Assembly: GCA_020161935.1 (NCBI GenBank)
Contig: JAIUNI010000018.1
Span: forward strand, 62,001-126,000
Length of the DNA stretch: 64,000 nucleotides
Reading direction: 5' to 3'
Source: Chloroflexota bacterium
Lineage (GTDB): Bacteria; Chloroflexota; Anaerolineae; Aggregatilineales; Phototrophicaceae
Part shown: positions 1 through 10,221 of the stretch, piece by piece
Layout: every line of letters begins with the position of its first letter
How positions within the stretch are numbered: position 1 is the first letter of the stretch
Program-made: the position numbers and the translations under genes
The notes under the pieces: model-generated
What the model was told of the DNA's origin: nothing
Seen by the model: only the letters and a program-made list of their open reading frames with translations
Databases searched by the model: none

Positions 1-212
1 ATCCCCCATTTTGGGTCATTGAACCACGCACCGGAAAACTCGACGGACTCACCGGGGGCAAGTTCTGGCATCGAGCCGACAACCGCAACCGTGCCATCAC
101 GTGCTGCGGCATTATTGCCCGGCTTCTTTTCAGGCATCATTTTGAGGACGGTATAACCGTTTTCCTCATTGTAATAGGTGATTCGTTCGACAGTTCCGAT
201 AAGAGTTTCCAT
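1..212 (-). CDS. recD2: RecD2-like ATP-dependent DNA helicase, N-terminal fragment (cut by window edge)
   Basis: Only the first ~70 residues lie in the window; the rest continues beyond base 1. The fragment reads GTVERITYYNEENGYTVL and then VVGSMPELAPGESVEFSG, the pattern of the small N-terminal OB-like domain of RecD2/TraA-type SF1B helicases. RecD2 enzymes are 5'-3' helicases involved in DNA repair and replication-fork processing; the helicase motifs themselves are not visible here. The ATG at 212 is the natural start. The gene follows the protease gene on the same strand with about 200 bases and two hairpins between them, so it probably has its own promoter. Family call is by recognition of the N-terminal pattern, fairly confident; a different family with the same leading domain is possible. 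Confidence 0.75.
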   Translation of the reverse strand, partial: METLIGTVERITYYNEENGYTVLKMMPEKKPGNNAAARDGTVAVVGSMPELAPGESVEFSGAWFNDPKWG

Positions 213-322
213 ACGTGAAGTATAAGGTTACACGCGATAACTTACAAGCCGCCAATGAGGAACTTCTGTTCGCTTTCTAAGGTGGTCGTTGGCAAGTGGA
301 TAGAGAGTAATTCGTCAAATGG

Positions 323-399
323 AATGGCGCACAACGGTTGGAAGTGCGCCATTATGAGTGCTGTTTCGTTAATGGTACGTGTTGATTGCAGCACGTACC
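323..399 (-). terminator. Two tandem hairpins downstream of the protease gene
   Basis: Two perfect inverted repeats follow the stop codon of the minus-strand protease gene: an 8-bp stem at 374-381/392-399 (10-base loop) and a 9-bp stem at 323-331/345-353 (13-base loop). Neither is followed by a clear run of T on the minus strand, so these are terminator-like or RNA-stabilising hairpins rather than textbook intrinsic terminators. Confidence 0.4.
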
Positions 400-418
400 A
401 CACCATTTGGTTCGCGGG

Positions 419-3283
419 TTATTTAACCTTGAAGCTCCACGTTTCGCTCCAACTGCTGACCACAGTCGATGAACAGTCGGAGAAAGCGACACGCCAGAAG
501 TAAGTGCCATTCGACAACGGAATGGTGTTCATATTCAGGCGGTCAACCACGATTGCGCCTTGCAGCGGGTTGGTGAAACCGGCAGTCTTGGCAATTTGGA
601 CGAGGTAGCAGACGTTATCGCCCTCTTCCCAATCGCCTTGATCCGTCCACGTCAGCTTCACAATCTTGCTGCTGCTGGTGCTGTTATTGGCAGGTGATGA
701 GAGACTTGGCGCGTACGGCGCAACGATCTTGACCTTATCCGTTCCCTGGAATGAGAGTCCGTAGAACGTCTTACCCACTAACACGGCTTCGGTGGAAGTC
801 GCGTTCAACTGGAGGTCTTGCACCTTGAACCAGAAAACACGGTCGAGCTTGCCATCCCAGTTGACATCGAAGATGAGCGAGTTCGGACGACCGAACAGCT
901 TCACAACTGGCGCACCTGCCAGCGTAACCGTCTTAGGATCGACGACGGTGGGATCAAAGGTCTTGCTGCCCAGCACCGCCGCCGCGATGTAGCCGCGTGA
1001 AGCGAGGTTGATGCGGTTGTTCTTCGAATACGGGCGAATGTCAATTTGTACGCCGCTGGTCGCCGTTGTCACCGTCCACTTGAAGCTGGCTTGAGCCGAT
1101 GCGGGCGGGACATGATTATCGTTGACGGTGATTTCGACGTTGTAGACACCCGCTGATCCCGCAGCCAGCGTGCCGCTGATCTTGCCAGCGCTGTTGATGC
1201 TGACACCCGACGGTAAGCCTGTCGCCGCGTAGGTCAACGGGTCGCCGTCCGCGTCGCTGGCTTCTACATTAAAGGATACGCTGGTGCCTTCCTTATCCGT
1301 GCGGTCGCTGATCGGTGAGACGGTTGGCGCGGAATTAAGTGTACAGTTCAACGGTGAGAGGTCATTCACGCCGATGACCGCATTCGAGTAGACCTTACCA
1401 CCCGAAGCATCCAATTCCAGCGGCGGGTTGGTACCGTCGAAGTGGAGCGCACCGGGCGTGGTCGAACACATACCGACCAGCACGCTGAAAGCAGGGGCGG
1501 CGAAGGACGTACCGGCGGCGAAACTGTTATTTCCAAGCGGATAGCCAACACCGGGGGCAACCACATTGGCATCCTGCGAGAACATCCAGATTTCATCATG
1601 GTCGTTCAGGGTTGCACCGACCGCGATGGATTGATCCCAACTTGCGGGGGCGAGCGGCGCATCACCCAGCCACGGGCGCAGGTTACCGGACGAGGCGACG
1701 ACCACTGCCGTAAAGTTCTTGGACGGATCAGCGCTGTCGGCGAGGTAGCTCTGGAGCAGTTGGCGCAAGGTTTGGAATTCGTCAGAGGTAATGTTATTGG
1801 TCAACTGTCCCCAATACGCACCGACTTGTTCTTCCGGCACACCGAGGTTTTGCGTCAGGTATTGGCTGACACCGAAGCCTTCGGGTTCGGGGCAGGCTTC
1901 GGTATCCTTATTGGCTGTTACCGAGATGTTGTTCAGCTTCCATGTCAGGTTGCTGCCGTTGAAGGAGACCGCAAATACGCTCTCATGTGCGCCGGGGGCG
2001 AAGGTGGTGATTTGACCGCGATCTGGCGGTGAAGGTAAGAACTGGTTCTTGTAACCGACGCTGATATTGACACCCAGCGTATTCGGGTTGTTATAGCCGA
2101 AACGTGCTTCGTACATGCCTTCACCAATATTGGCAACGCATTCCAGAATGGGCGTTACAGGCTGCGATGGGGTAGGTAGCACTGCCGCGCACGGTGTCGA
2201 GAATTTGGTCGCCGTCACTGAGCGGAACTGACCATCCGGCCCCTTGACCTTCCACGTCAGGCTGCTGCCAGCCTTGAAAGTGACCGAGAACACATTGGTT
2301 TGCCGTCCGGGTTCAAAGTGTACCGGCTGGCCTTGCCCCTGTGGTGAAGTGTTGAAGAAGTTCTTGCTGCCGACAGCGATATTCACCAATTGGGCGTTTT
2401 CGCTCTTGTAGCCGAAGTAGGCGATATACGTGTCGTAGTTGTCGCCCGTTTCCTGCCCCTTACCGCTGGCTGCTTTGCCACCGTAGCCGCCCGATGCGGG
2501 CTTCTTGATGACGCACTCAAGAATCGGGGTAATCGGCAGTGAAGGCGTTTCTTGGTTGTTGGCTTCGACCACTTCCGCTGCTTGATTAAAGTCAAACGCC
2601 GGAAGCTGCGTACCGTTCACCACCGGACCGGGGTCGGTACACGAGATAAGGCCGAAGCTCATGTTGAGGACGAAGTGGCGATAGCTGCTCTTAAGGCTGT
2701 TGACCAATGTTGAAATCTTGGTCGCGATGACATCGGCGTTATAGGCGGTACCCGCTTCACTGATGTCGATGGTGAAGGTGTCGATCCGCAAACCGGGGAC
2801 GCGCGTCTTAATAGCGGCGAGGGAGTCATCCACCACTTTCCTGACGCTTACACCATGCGGGTCGTCGCCAGTAAATTCATCCACGATGATGATGGCGGTC
2901 GCTTCGGTATTAAAGCTAAGGTCATTGATAAAGAAATTCAGTCGATCATTGACCCATTTGCCGGGGGTAACAGGATTATCGCGAATTTCCGCCGCGACAA
3001 CCAGCGGGTCAAGCCCTTGACCGGAAACGGAGAACCCTTGCCCCGATACCGAGAACCCCTGACCGGAAACGGAGAACCCCTGCCCCGATACCGAGAACCC
3101 CTGACCGGAGACAGAGAAACCTTGTCCACCGAGCAAGTTCGGTGTCACGGCGCACGCAGGTTCGCTGCTGGTGGCACGTACTTGGAATACGCCGCCCGAA
3201 ACGGTCAGCAGCAACCACACGGCTAAGAGACTACAAAAAAACCAAATTTTCCGCTGTCGCAATAAACGATATGTTTCACTCAT
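419..3283 (-). CDS. Secreted subtilisin-like (S8) serine protease with inserted repeat domains and C-terminal Ig/Fn-like domains
   Basis: About 954 residues. A hydrophobic signal segment occupies residues 12-37. Five exact GQGFSVS heptads follow (residues 53-87). The S8 core shows a candidate Asp in IIIVDEF (D135), His in DPHGVSV (H143), the NMSFG strand typical of S8 enzymes, the oxyanion Asn in ASSGN (N534) and the nucleophile in AAGTSFAAP (S593). Two related ~85-110-residue insert domains (about 253-364 and 377-462), each with ILECV and VGxKNxF motifs, sit between His and Ser. Downstream come a cadherin/He-PIG-like Ig domain (from ~652), a domain opening IDIRPYSKNN, and a final fibronectin-like domain ending FWRVAFSDC. 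The ATG at 3283 has GGGGGTG upstream; an in-frame ATG at 3322 gives a less natural leader. Asp and His only eight residues apart is unusual for S8. Function: extracellular proteolysis, substrate unknown. Confidence 0.85.
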   Translation of the reverse strand: MSETYRLLRQRKIWFFCSLLAVWLLLTVSGGVFQVRATSSEPACAVTPNLLGGQGFSVSGQGFSVSGQGFSVSGQGFSVSGQGFSVSGQGLDPLVVAAEIRDNPVTPGKWVNDRLNFFINDLSFNTEATAIIIVDEFTGDDPHGVSVRKVVDDSLAAIKTRVPGLRIDTFTIDISEAGTAYNADVIATKISTLVNSLKSSYRHFVLNMSFGLISCTDPGPVVNGTQLPAFDFNQAAEVVEANNQETPSLPITPILECVIKKPASGGYGGKAASGKGQETGDNYDTYIAYFGYKSENAQLVNIAVGSKNFFNTSPQGQGQPVHFEPGRQTNVFSVTFKAGSSLTWKVKGPDGQFRSVTATKFSTPCAAVLPTPSQPVTPILECVANIGEGMYEARFGYNNPNTLGVNISVGYKNQFLPSPPDRGQITTFAPGAHESVFAVSFNGSNLTWKLNNISVTANKDTEACPEPEGFGVSQYLTQNLGVPEEQVGAYWGQLTNNITSDEFQTLRQLLQSYLADSADPSKNFTAVVVASSGNLRPWLGDAPLAPASWDQSIAVGATLNDHDEIWMFSQDANVVAPGVGYPLGNNSFAAGTSFAAPAFSVLVGMCSTTPGALHFDGTNPPLELDASGGKVYSNAVIGVNDLSPLNCTLNSAPTVSPISDRTDKEGTSVSFNVEASDADGDPLTYAATGLPSGVSINSAGKISGTLAAGSAGVYNVEITVNDNHVPPASAQASFKWTVTTATSGVQIDIRPYSKNNRINLASRGYIAAAVLGSKTFDPTVVDPKTVTLAGAPVVKLFGRPNSLIFDVNWDGKLDRVFWFKVQDLQLNATSTEAVLVGKTFYGLSFQGTDKVKIVAPYAPSLSSPANNSTSSSKIVKLTWTDQGDWEEGDNVCYLVQIAKTAGFTNPLQGAIVVDRLNMNTIPLSNGTYFWRVAFSDCSSTVVSSWSETWSFKVK
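3023..3127 (-). repeat. Five 21-bp coding repeats encoding GQGFSVS
   Basis: Five head-to-tail 21-base units encode the same heptapeptide. The DNA alternates between two codon versions (units 1, 3 and 5 resemble one another, 2 and 4 are identical), giving a 42-base higher-order period. All differences seen are synonymous, so the peptide is kept while the DNA drifts. Confidence 0.9.
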
Positions 3284-3568
3284 ATAATGCACCCCCACAG
3301 GGCATGAGCAAATAGAGGACATGCCCTAAATGGCTGTCCCCAAAATCTATACATTTCTGATAAGTACAAAAGTACTGCTACTGCCTAAATATTACCTAAA
3401 GGGAAGGGGGAAGAGGCAACTATTTTGGGGATAGAACTTTGAAAGATTTGAAACCGTTTTCAAACTTTGAGGGCAAAATGTACCGAAAAGGTTGTTTTCT
3501 ATAAATAAAATTTTGAAGACTTATTCACGTTTGCAAGGCGCAAGGGGGAATTTTGTTAGGCGGACGTG

Positions 3569-4654
3569 TTAGCCCGCCTTCGACCCGCGTACCGGAATGG
3601 AGTGTGACTGGACGAGGCTGACCTGCATCTGGGCATGGCGCGAGGCAGTCAGGCGCTGGTAAAGCGACTCTTTGCGATACGTGCGGTAAATCCAAATCGC
3701 GCTCAACACGAAGATACCCAACTGTCCCGTCCACAGAACCGGCAGTGGAAGGGCGATACCAAATAGTTGATGGACGGTTTCTGCCAGAACAGGCAGGTTG
3801 AAAAGATAGAAGTAATTGAAAGCGACCGCGCCAAACAACGTGGGCAGCCGGAACGCCGAGCGTTTGAACACCGTTTCGAGCGTCAGAAACAATCCCACAC
3901 TGATGAACATAAAGAAGGCAATCCACTCGTACATCATCAAGCCGTTGATCTTCGGCGGGTCAGGAATCAGGTAGAAGCCCAAGATGAGGCCGGGGAGCAT
4001 TCCCGCGAACAAGCGTCGAAAATGACTGTTGCGGCGGTCGGTATCCTGTTGATCGGCCATGTTAGCGAGCGCGGGGTTGAAGTCGTAGCAGTTTTTGACG
4101 CAGCCCACACACGGCTTGCAGTAAGCATTCGGCACCGGGATAAATGGTGTCTGACCATACAGGCGTTCCAGCGGGAGCAGCGGGCAGATTGTGGCGCACC
4201 AGCCGCTTTTACCACGAAAGAAGTAACCACCGACAAGCGCCATCGTGAACGCGGTGAACAGCAGTACGCCGAGGGCGGGGCCACTGGTGTTAAAGAGTTC
4301 CTTGCGTGTCGGCACTAACACCACAAACAGGATTATGCCAAATAGGGCAGCATAATTCTTGAGCCATGCGGGCGGCGTGAGGCTGCGCCCGAAGCGGAAC
4401 ATGCGCGGTGTTTGGTTGAGCGCACCCATTGGGCAGATGTTGCGCCAGAGGCCGGGTGCAACGAACATGAGCAGGGGTAAAACAGGCACAATGATACGCC
4501 AGAAGATGAACAAAGCGGCTTCGGGGCGCGTAAATGACAGGATAATGAGGCCGTACCCAATACCGATGGCCAAGAAACGACCGGCTTGCCAAACGGTCTG
4601 CGGCACACGTTGACGCATCTGCATGTAGTTGGGAAAGGTTTGTTTGTGGATCAT
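3569..4654 (-). CDS. Membrane polyferredoxin-like 4Fe-4S protein (NapH/RdxA-type)
   Basis: About 361 residues with roughly six hydrophobic helices and cysteine clusters between them. WRNICPMGALNQTPR and CATICPLLPLERLYG resemble the CP motifs of NapH-like electron-transfer membrane proteins, and CKPCVGCVKNCYDFNP is a complete C-x2-C-x2-C-x3-C 4Fe-4S ligand set. Such proteins pass electrons between membrane carriers and cytoplasmic or periplasmic partners; the partner is not identifiable here. The ATG at 4654 (MIHKQTFPNY) is preferred: the open frame runs further upstream to 4876, but that would overlap the start of dnaG and add residues with no family look. It lies divergently from dnaG, with about 200 bases between the two starts. 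Confidence 0.75.
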   Translation of the reverse strand: MIHKQTFPNYMQMRQRVPQTVWQAGRFLAIGIGYGLIILSFTRPEAALFIFWRIIVPVLPLLMFVAPGLWRNICPMGALNQTPRMFRFGRSLTPPAWLKNYAALFGIILFVVLVPTRKELFNTSGPALGVLLFTAFTMALVGGYFFRGKSGWCATICPLLPLERLYGQTPFIPVPNAYCKPCVGCVKNCYDFNPALANMADQQDTDRRNSHFRRLFAGMLPGLILGFYLIPDPPKINGLMMYEWIAFFMFISVGLFLTLETVFKRSAFRLPTLFGAVAFNYFYLFNLPVLAETVHQLFGIALPLPVLWTGQLGIFVLSAIWIYRTYRKESLYQRLTASRHAQMQVSLVQSHSIPVRGSKAG

Positions 4655-4853
4655 GATTGCCCCAATGAACCGAACACACTTTAGATCATACGGAAGCGCG
4701 GCGGGTAAACGATGGGCGATTGGTACTGTCGGCGGCAAAAGCGAGTAGTGCGTTAGTCCTGTCAGCTCGTTTACCAGCACCTTGTCATTGCGAGTTGCAT
4801 GAGCCAGTACACATACGTATAATGCTTCTACGGGTTTGAAGGGGTGCAAGGTC

Positions 4854-7040
4854 ATGTCGGTCGCCGACGAAATCAAAGCCAGAATTGATATTGTCGATTA
4901 CATTCAACGGTATGTGCCGCTGAAACGCGCTGGCAAAACATGGAAAGCCCCCTGCCCATTCCACAGCGAGAAAACCCCCAGCTTTAACGTCAGCCCTGAC
5001 CGCCAATCGTGGCGCTGTTTCGGTTCGTGCGCGACCGGCGGTGATGTAATCGGCTTTGCCATGCGTTACCACGGCTGGTCATTCAGCGAAGCGCTGCAAG
5101 AACTCGGCAAGCTGGCGGGTGTGGAGGTGGCGAAGCAAACACCTGAGCAGCGCGAGAATACTGAACGGCTGGATAAGCTGCGCGGGCTGATGCACACCGC
5201 AGCCGATGCTTACCACAACGCCCTGCTCGACCCCAAAGTCGAAAATCAGGCGGCTGTATTCCAATACGCCCGTGAGAAGCGCGGGTTTAGCGAAGAGACG
5301 ATCACCGCGTTCAAAATCGGTTATGCGCCCCCCGGTTGGTCGCACATGCTCGATCATCTCAAGACGCTGGGATACACCGAAGCCGAAATGATCGAGGTCG
5401 GGCTGGCAGTGAAGAACGACGACAGCGGGCGTGTTTACGACCGCTTCCGCAACCGCTTGATGATCCCCATCCGTGACGAACGCGGGCGGGTGATCGGCTT
5501 CGGGGCGCGGGCGCTGGCAGCGGAAGATAATCCCAAGTACCTGAACTCGCCGCAAACCGTTCTGTTTGACAAAAGCCGGACGCTGTTCGGCCTCGACACC
5601 GCGAAGGGCAGCATTCGGGAAACCGAAACGGCGGTGATCGTTGAAGGCTACATGGACGCGATACAGGCGCAGCAGGCCGGGTTCAGGAACGTAGTGGCGC
5701 AAATGGGAACGGCGATGACCGAAACCCAACTGCGCTTACTCACACGCACCGCTAAACGAATTGTGCTGGCGCTGGACTCGGACGCGGCAGGGCAGAACGC
5801 CACGCGGCGGAGCTTGGAAACCGCTCGCACCACCTTGCAGGCTGACTTCGGCGGTCGGCTCTCGATTGACATTCGCGTGCTGCAAATCCCGGGGGCGAAA
5901 GACCCTGACGACTTGATCCGTGAGACACCGGATCGCTGGGTGGAATTGGTGGCGAACGCGCTGCCGGTCGCGGACTTCGTGATCGACATGGAGACCTCGC
6001 ACCTGCCACCTGATGCGAGTACACGTGAACGTGAAGATGTGGCTCGAAGCCTTTTACCTCTTCTGATGGCTTCGGAAAAAAATACCTATAACCGAGATAA
6101 CATTGTAAAGTTATCTGAACGCTTAAAAATTGTGCCTGATGAGTTATTCAAACTTGGTGAATTACTTAAATGGGAAGAATCTGATCGAAAGAAAAAAGCT
6201 AAAGAACTAAGGGGTTCATCATCTTCTAAGCCAAAGGAAACGCAACAAGTTCCCCAGCCCCCATCACAGACGGGCGATATAGGCGACTTTGAACCACCAC
6301 CGCTGGACTACGAAGGCGTGACTCCACCAGAAATGGTGGAAGGGGATGACGAACCGTATCCGGCGATGCCAGCCGCCCGAACAACGCCCAGCCCCGGCAG
6401 CTACGCGGCAGCCATGCCCAACAATGGGCGGCGAAGTGCGCCGCTGGTCGAGGTGTCGATTGAGGTACAGGTGCTGCAAGCCTTGTTCCGGCAGCCGATG
6501 GCCTACTATCTGGTCAACCGCAAGCTGCGCGAACTGGCAGGGGATAACCGTGGGTTGATGGACGGACCGCTGGGCGACTGCTGCGCGGATGATTTTACGC
6601 ATGTCGACGCGCGGGCATTGATGCAGTCCTTTCAGGATGCGCTTGAGCAAGATGAACTCGATCCGATGGATTACCTCCGCCTGAAAGCCGACATTTCCTT
6701 GCAACCGCAGCTTGATGTTATACTTACGGACGATATGACAAGGATGCGGCAGCGGGTACGCGAAAGCCAGACTGCTGACCTTGAGCGCATATACAGTCAC
6801 AACCGCCGTGTATTAGAGGGGGGCGATACAGGCGACGCGGTGGTGGAGCGTGTGCTAGAATTGCGTATCAGGCGGCTTAAGCGGGAGCAAGAAGAACTGG
6901 TCTTTTTGCAGATGGATGCCCAAATGAGCAGCGATGAAGACAGCCTCATGCGATATGGTCAACTCATCCTACTTTACAAAAAAGCCCAAATGTTACTGGA
7001 CACGAACCTACAAAAAATCAAGAGTTCTGTGCGTGAATAG
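4854..7040 (+). CDS. dnaG: DNA primase
   Basis: 728 residues. The N-terminal CHC2 zinc finger is visible (C34, H37, C55, C59 around CPFH and CFGSC), followed by the catalytic TOPRIM core with EGYMDA (E264) and the metal-binding DSDAAG (D308, D310). The C-terminal third should contact the replicative helicase DnaB. Primase makes the RNA primers for replication. ATG 4854 (MSVADEIKARID) has AAGG just upstream; a TTG at 4836 is possible but weaker. A Pro/Ser-rich linker lies near residues 455-530. The stretch coding residues ~391-462 (6024-6240) is strikingly AT-rich compared with both sides, although the frame stays open. The gene is followed directly by rpoD, the classical macromolecular-synthesis pairing. 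Confidence 0.97.
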   Translation: MSVADEIKARIDIVDYIQRYVPLKRAGKTWKAPCPFHSEKTPSFNVSPDRQSWRCFGSCATGGDVIGFAMRYHGWSFSEALQELGKLAGVEVAKQTPEQRENTERLDKLRGLMHTAADAYHNALLDPKVENQAAVFQYAREKRGFSEETITAFKIGYAPPGWSHMLDHLKTLGYTEAEMIEVGLAVKNDDSGRVYDRFRNRLMIPIRDERGRVIGFGARALAAEDNPKYLNSPQTVLFDKSRTLFGLDTAKGSIRETETAVIVEGYMDAIQAQQAGFRNVVAQMGTAMTETQLRLLTRTAKRIVLALDSDAAGQNATRRSLETARTTLQADFGGRLSIDIRVLQIPGAKDPDDLIRETPDRWVELVANALPVADFVIDMETSHLPPDASTREREDVARSLLPLLMASEKNTYNRDNIVKLSERLKIVPDELFKLGELLKWEESDRKKKAKELRGSSSSKPKETQQVPQPPSQTGDIGDFEPPPLDYEGVTPPEMVEGDDEPYPAMPAARTTPSPGSYAAAMPNNGRRSAPLVEVSIEVQVLQALFRQPMAYYLVNRKLRELAGDNRGLMDGPLGDCCADDFTHVDARALMQSFQDALEQDELDPMDYLRLKADISLQPQLDVILTDDMTRMRQRVRESQTADLERIYSHNRRVLEGGDTGDAVVERVLELRIRRLKREQEELVFLQMDAQMSSDEDSLMRYGQLILLYKKAQMLLDTNLQKIKSSVRE

Positions 7041-7049
7041 GTGAATAAG

Positions 7050-8681
<1,632 letters not shown>

Positions 8682-8690
8682 TGGGAATAA

Positions 8691-8727
8691 CCCCCACCCT
8701 AGCCCTCCCCCGTAAACAAGGGAGGGA
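8691..8727. repeat. C-rich/G-rich dispersed hairpin repeat
   Basis: The sequence CCCCCACCCTAGCCCTCCCC followed by a short loop and GGGAGGG forms a hairpin (CCCTCCC/GGGAGGG). It looks like one of the short dispersed intergenic repeats common in environmental bacteria; only this copy was noticed in the window. Confidence 0.5.
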
Positions 8728-8761
8728 ATAAATCCAAATTGATGGTTTGTTTGATAGTAAG

Positions 8762-8786
8762 GGACGAGCTTCGGCGCGTCCTTTTT
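8762..8786 (+). terminator. Intrinsic terminator after rpoD
   Basis: GGACGAGC, loop TTCG, GCGCGTCC (one internal mismatch) and then TTTTT. It should end the dnaG-rpoD transcript. Confidence 0.75.
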
Positions 8787-8859
8787 ATTCACACGAAACG
8801 GAAAGCGACCCTGCTGCGTATAGCGTATCAGCACTAAAAGCACATTGATAGGAAAGCAT

Positions 8860-9243
8860 ATGTCTGACCACGAACTTTACGAAATCGCTCGCCAGCGGAT
8901 TGACCGCCGCACCCGCCGTTGGACGTTATGGGCGGTTAACTTGGCTGTCCTCATCATCACAGTAGCGGCTGTGGTATTCCTCAGTGATTCTGCGTATCAA
9001 ATGTACGCGATTGGTGGGATGCTGGGTTGGGTGGGTATCTTCGTGCTGCACACCATCATCGCGGGGCTGCGCGAAGCCAGTGAAGGCGACATCGAGAAGG
9101 AATTCGCCAAACTGAAGAAAGCCGCGCCCGCGTGGGCATCTGAGAAGCCCAAACGTCTTCACTTGACGGACGACGGCGAAATCACCGATGATGGGTACGA
9201 CGAGTACGAGGAAGCCGAGCAGCACAAGGTCAAGTCGCGCTAA
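8860..9243 (+). CDS. Small 2TM-domain membrane protein
   Basis: 127 residues. A basic amphipathic start (ARQRIDRRTRRW) is followed by two hydrophobic helices (about residues 22-43 and 48-68), then a charged tail rich in Asp, Glu and Lys. The helix pair with a short connector and the positively charged lead resemble the 2TM domain found alone or attached to histidine kinases; no function is known for the stand-alone form. ATG 8860 has AGGAAAG seven bases upstream; a TTG at 8845 is unlikely. The gene lies between two intrinsic terminators, so it is probably a single-gene transcript. Confidence 0.75.
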   Translation: MSDHELYEIARQRIDRRTRRWTLWAVNLAVLIITVAAVVFLSDSAYQMYAIGGMLGWVGIFVLHTIIAGLREASEGDIEKEFAKLKKAAPAWASEKPKRLHLTDDGEITDDGYDEYEEAEQHKVKSR

Positions 9244-9268
9244 GGTTCTCACCATTGAAAGTTATGAA

Positions 9269-9294
9269 GGACATGCTGCGGCGTGTCCTTTTTT
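9269..9294 (+). terminator. Intrinsic terminator after the 2TM gene
   Basis: GGACATGC, loop TGCG, GCGTGTCC (fully paired with one G-T wobble), followed by six T. It closely resembles the terminator after rpoD, differing in a few stem bases. Confidence 0.8.
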
Positions 9295-9302
9295 GGTATA
9301 CT
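9294..9302 (+). promoter_or_regulatory. Extended -10 promoter element upstream of the Uma2 gene
   Basis: TGGTATACT (TG-N-TATACT) lies directly after the preceding terminator and 36 bases before the Uma2 start. No good -35 box is seen, which is usual for extended -10 promoters. Confidence 0.4.
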
Positions 9303-9337
9303 AATCCAAATGTTTTGTAACGAGTTTAGGAGGTCAT

Positions 9338-9919
9338 ATGGTTGACCACCCGCTTGAACAAACTAATTTGATGACCCTTGATGAATATGTCGCGCTATAC
9401 GAGGCCGAAGGGCCTTTTGAGCTTATTAACGGGGAGCGTGTGCCTGTGAATCCAACAGTATCAGGGCACGGCGAAAAATCGCGCATTATTCATGATGAAT
9501 TTGCCTATTATAATCGCCTTCATGGCACGGGTATCAGCTATTTCGAGCAGTCATATGTACTAACATACTCAGCGAATTGGGTTAAAGGTGCACGTGAACC
9601 TGACGTTATGGTTTATCGGATGGAACGTATCCAGAAATATAAAGCGGATGATCCCGAATGGTCGGATAAGCCTTTTTTGATTGTGCCAGATTTAGTCGTC
9701 GAAGTTATCTCACGTAATGATCGTTACGTTGATGTCGATACTAAAGTTGATCTCTACTTAGACGACGGTGTAGAAATCGTGTGGGTGGTTGACCCTAAGC
9801 AGAAAACCGTTACCGTGCGGCAGCGTGACAGTTATAAAAAGCTAAAGGTCGGCGATGTTCTGACCGGAGGCAGTGTCATTCCCGGTTTTGAATTAGCGGT
9901 TCAAGCGATATTTGAGTAA
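9338..9919 (+). CDS. Uma2 family (DUF820) putative endonuclease
   Basis: 193 residues. The fold's landmarks are present: an N-terminal MTLDEYVALYEAEG, the strand FELINGERVPVNP, then REPDVMVYR, LVVEVISRND and a following DTKVDLYLDDGVEIVWVVDP. The Asp, Glu and Lys in these segments fit the PD-(D/E)xK nuclease pattern of Uma2/DUF820 proteins, which are abundant in cyanobacteria and Chloroflexota and whose biological role is poorly known. An excellent AGGAGG precedes ATG 9338. The stop codon overlaps the start of the nucleotidyltransferase gene (TAATG), so the two are translationally coupled. AT content is slightly higher than in the neighbouring housekeeping genes. Confidence 0.85.
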   Translation: MVDHPLEQTNLMTLDEYVALYEAEGPFELINGERVPVNPTVSGHGEKSRIIHDEFAYYNRLHGTGISYFEQSYVLTYSANWVKGAREPDVMVYRMERIQKYKADDPEWSDKPFLIVPDLVVEVISRNDRYVDVDTKVDLYLDDGVEIVWVVDPKQKTVTVRQRDSYKKLKVGDVLTGGSVIPGFELAVQAIFE

Positions 9920-10221
9920 TGTTTCAAAATCACATCTCAACCCCCTATCGAACCATTGCGGACTTCTGCCAGCGATATTACATTATCAAATTATCACTTT
10001 TTGGATCTGTCTTGCGTGACGATTTTGCGGATAATAGTGATATAGATGTACTAGTAGAATTTGATCCTGCCCATATTCCGGGCTGGGAGTTTGTCACGAT
10101 GCAAGATGAACTCAGTGGCCTATTCGGACGGCAAGTTGATTTACACACCTACGGGTCTTTGAGCCGTCACTTTAGGGATAAAGTGGTGGCAAATGCTCAG
10201 GTTATTTATGAACGAGTTTGA
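9919..10221 (+). CDS. mntA: MntA-type nucleotidyltransferase antitoxin
   Basis: 100 residues. The minimal nucleotidyltransferase signature is complete: GSVLRDDF followed by SDIDVLVEF (the G-S ... D-x-D active site). Proteins of this size next to a HEPN gene form the MNT-HEPN toxin-antitoxin system, in which MntA neutralises HepT by transferring AMP groups to the toxin. The start overlaps the Uma2 stop by one base and the end overlaps the HEPN gene by 14 bases, so all three are probably one translationally coupled unit. Confidence 0.88.
   Translation: MFQNHISTPYRTIADFCQRYYIIKLSLFGSVLRDDFADNSDIDVLVEFDPAHIPGWEFVTMQDELSGLFGRQVDLHTYGSLSRHFRDKVVANAQVIYERV

Noticed and set aside
1442..2032. Plus-strand open frame of 196 codons opposite the protease gene
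   Set aside because: Antisense shadow; the minus-strand protein has clear domains here.
3023..3127. Short regular repeats that could suggest a CRISPR array
   Set aside because: Units are contiguous without spacers and encode a conserved heptapeptide in a protease gene.
6024..6240. Suspected frameshift or foreign insertion breaking dnaG
   Set aside because: The frame stays open and the residues fit a DnaG linker; kept as a composition anomaly only.
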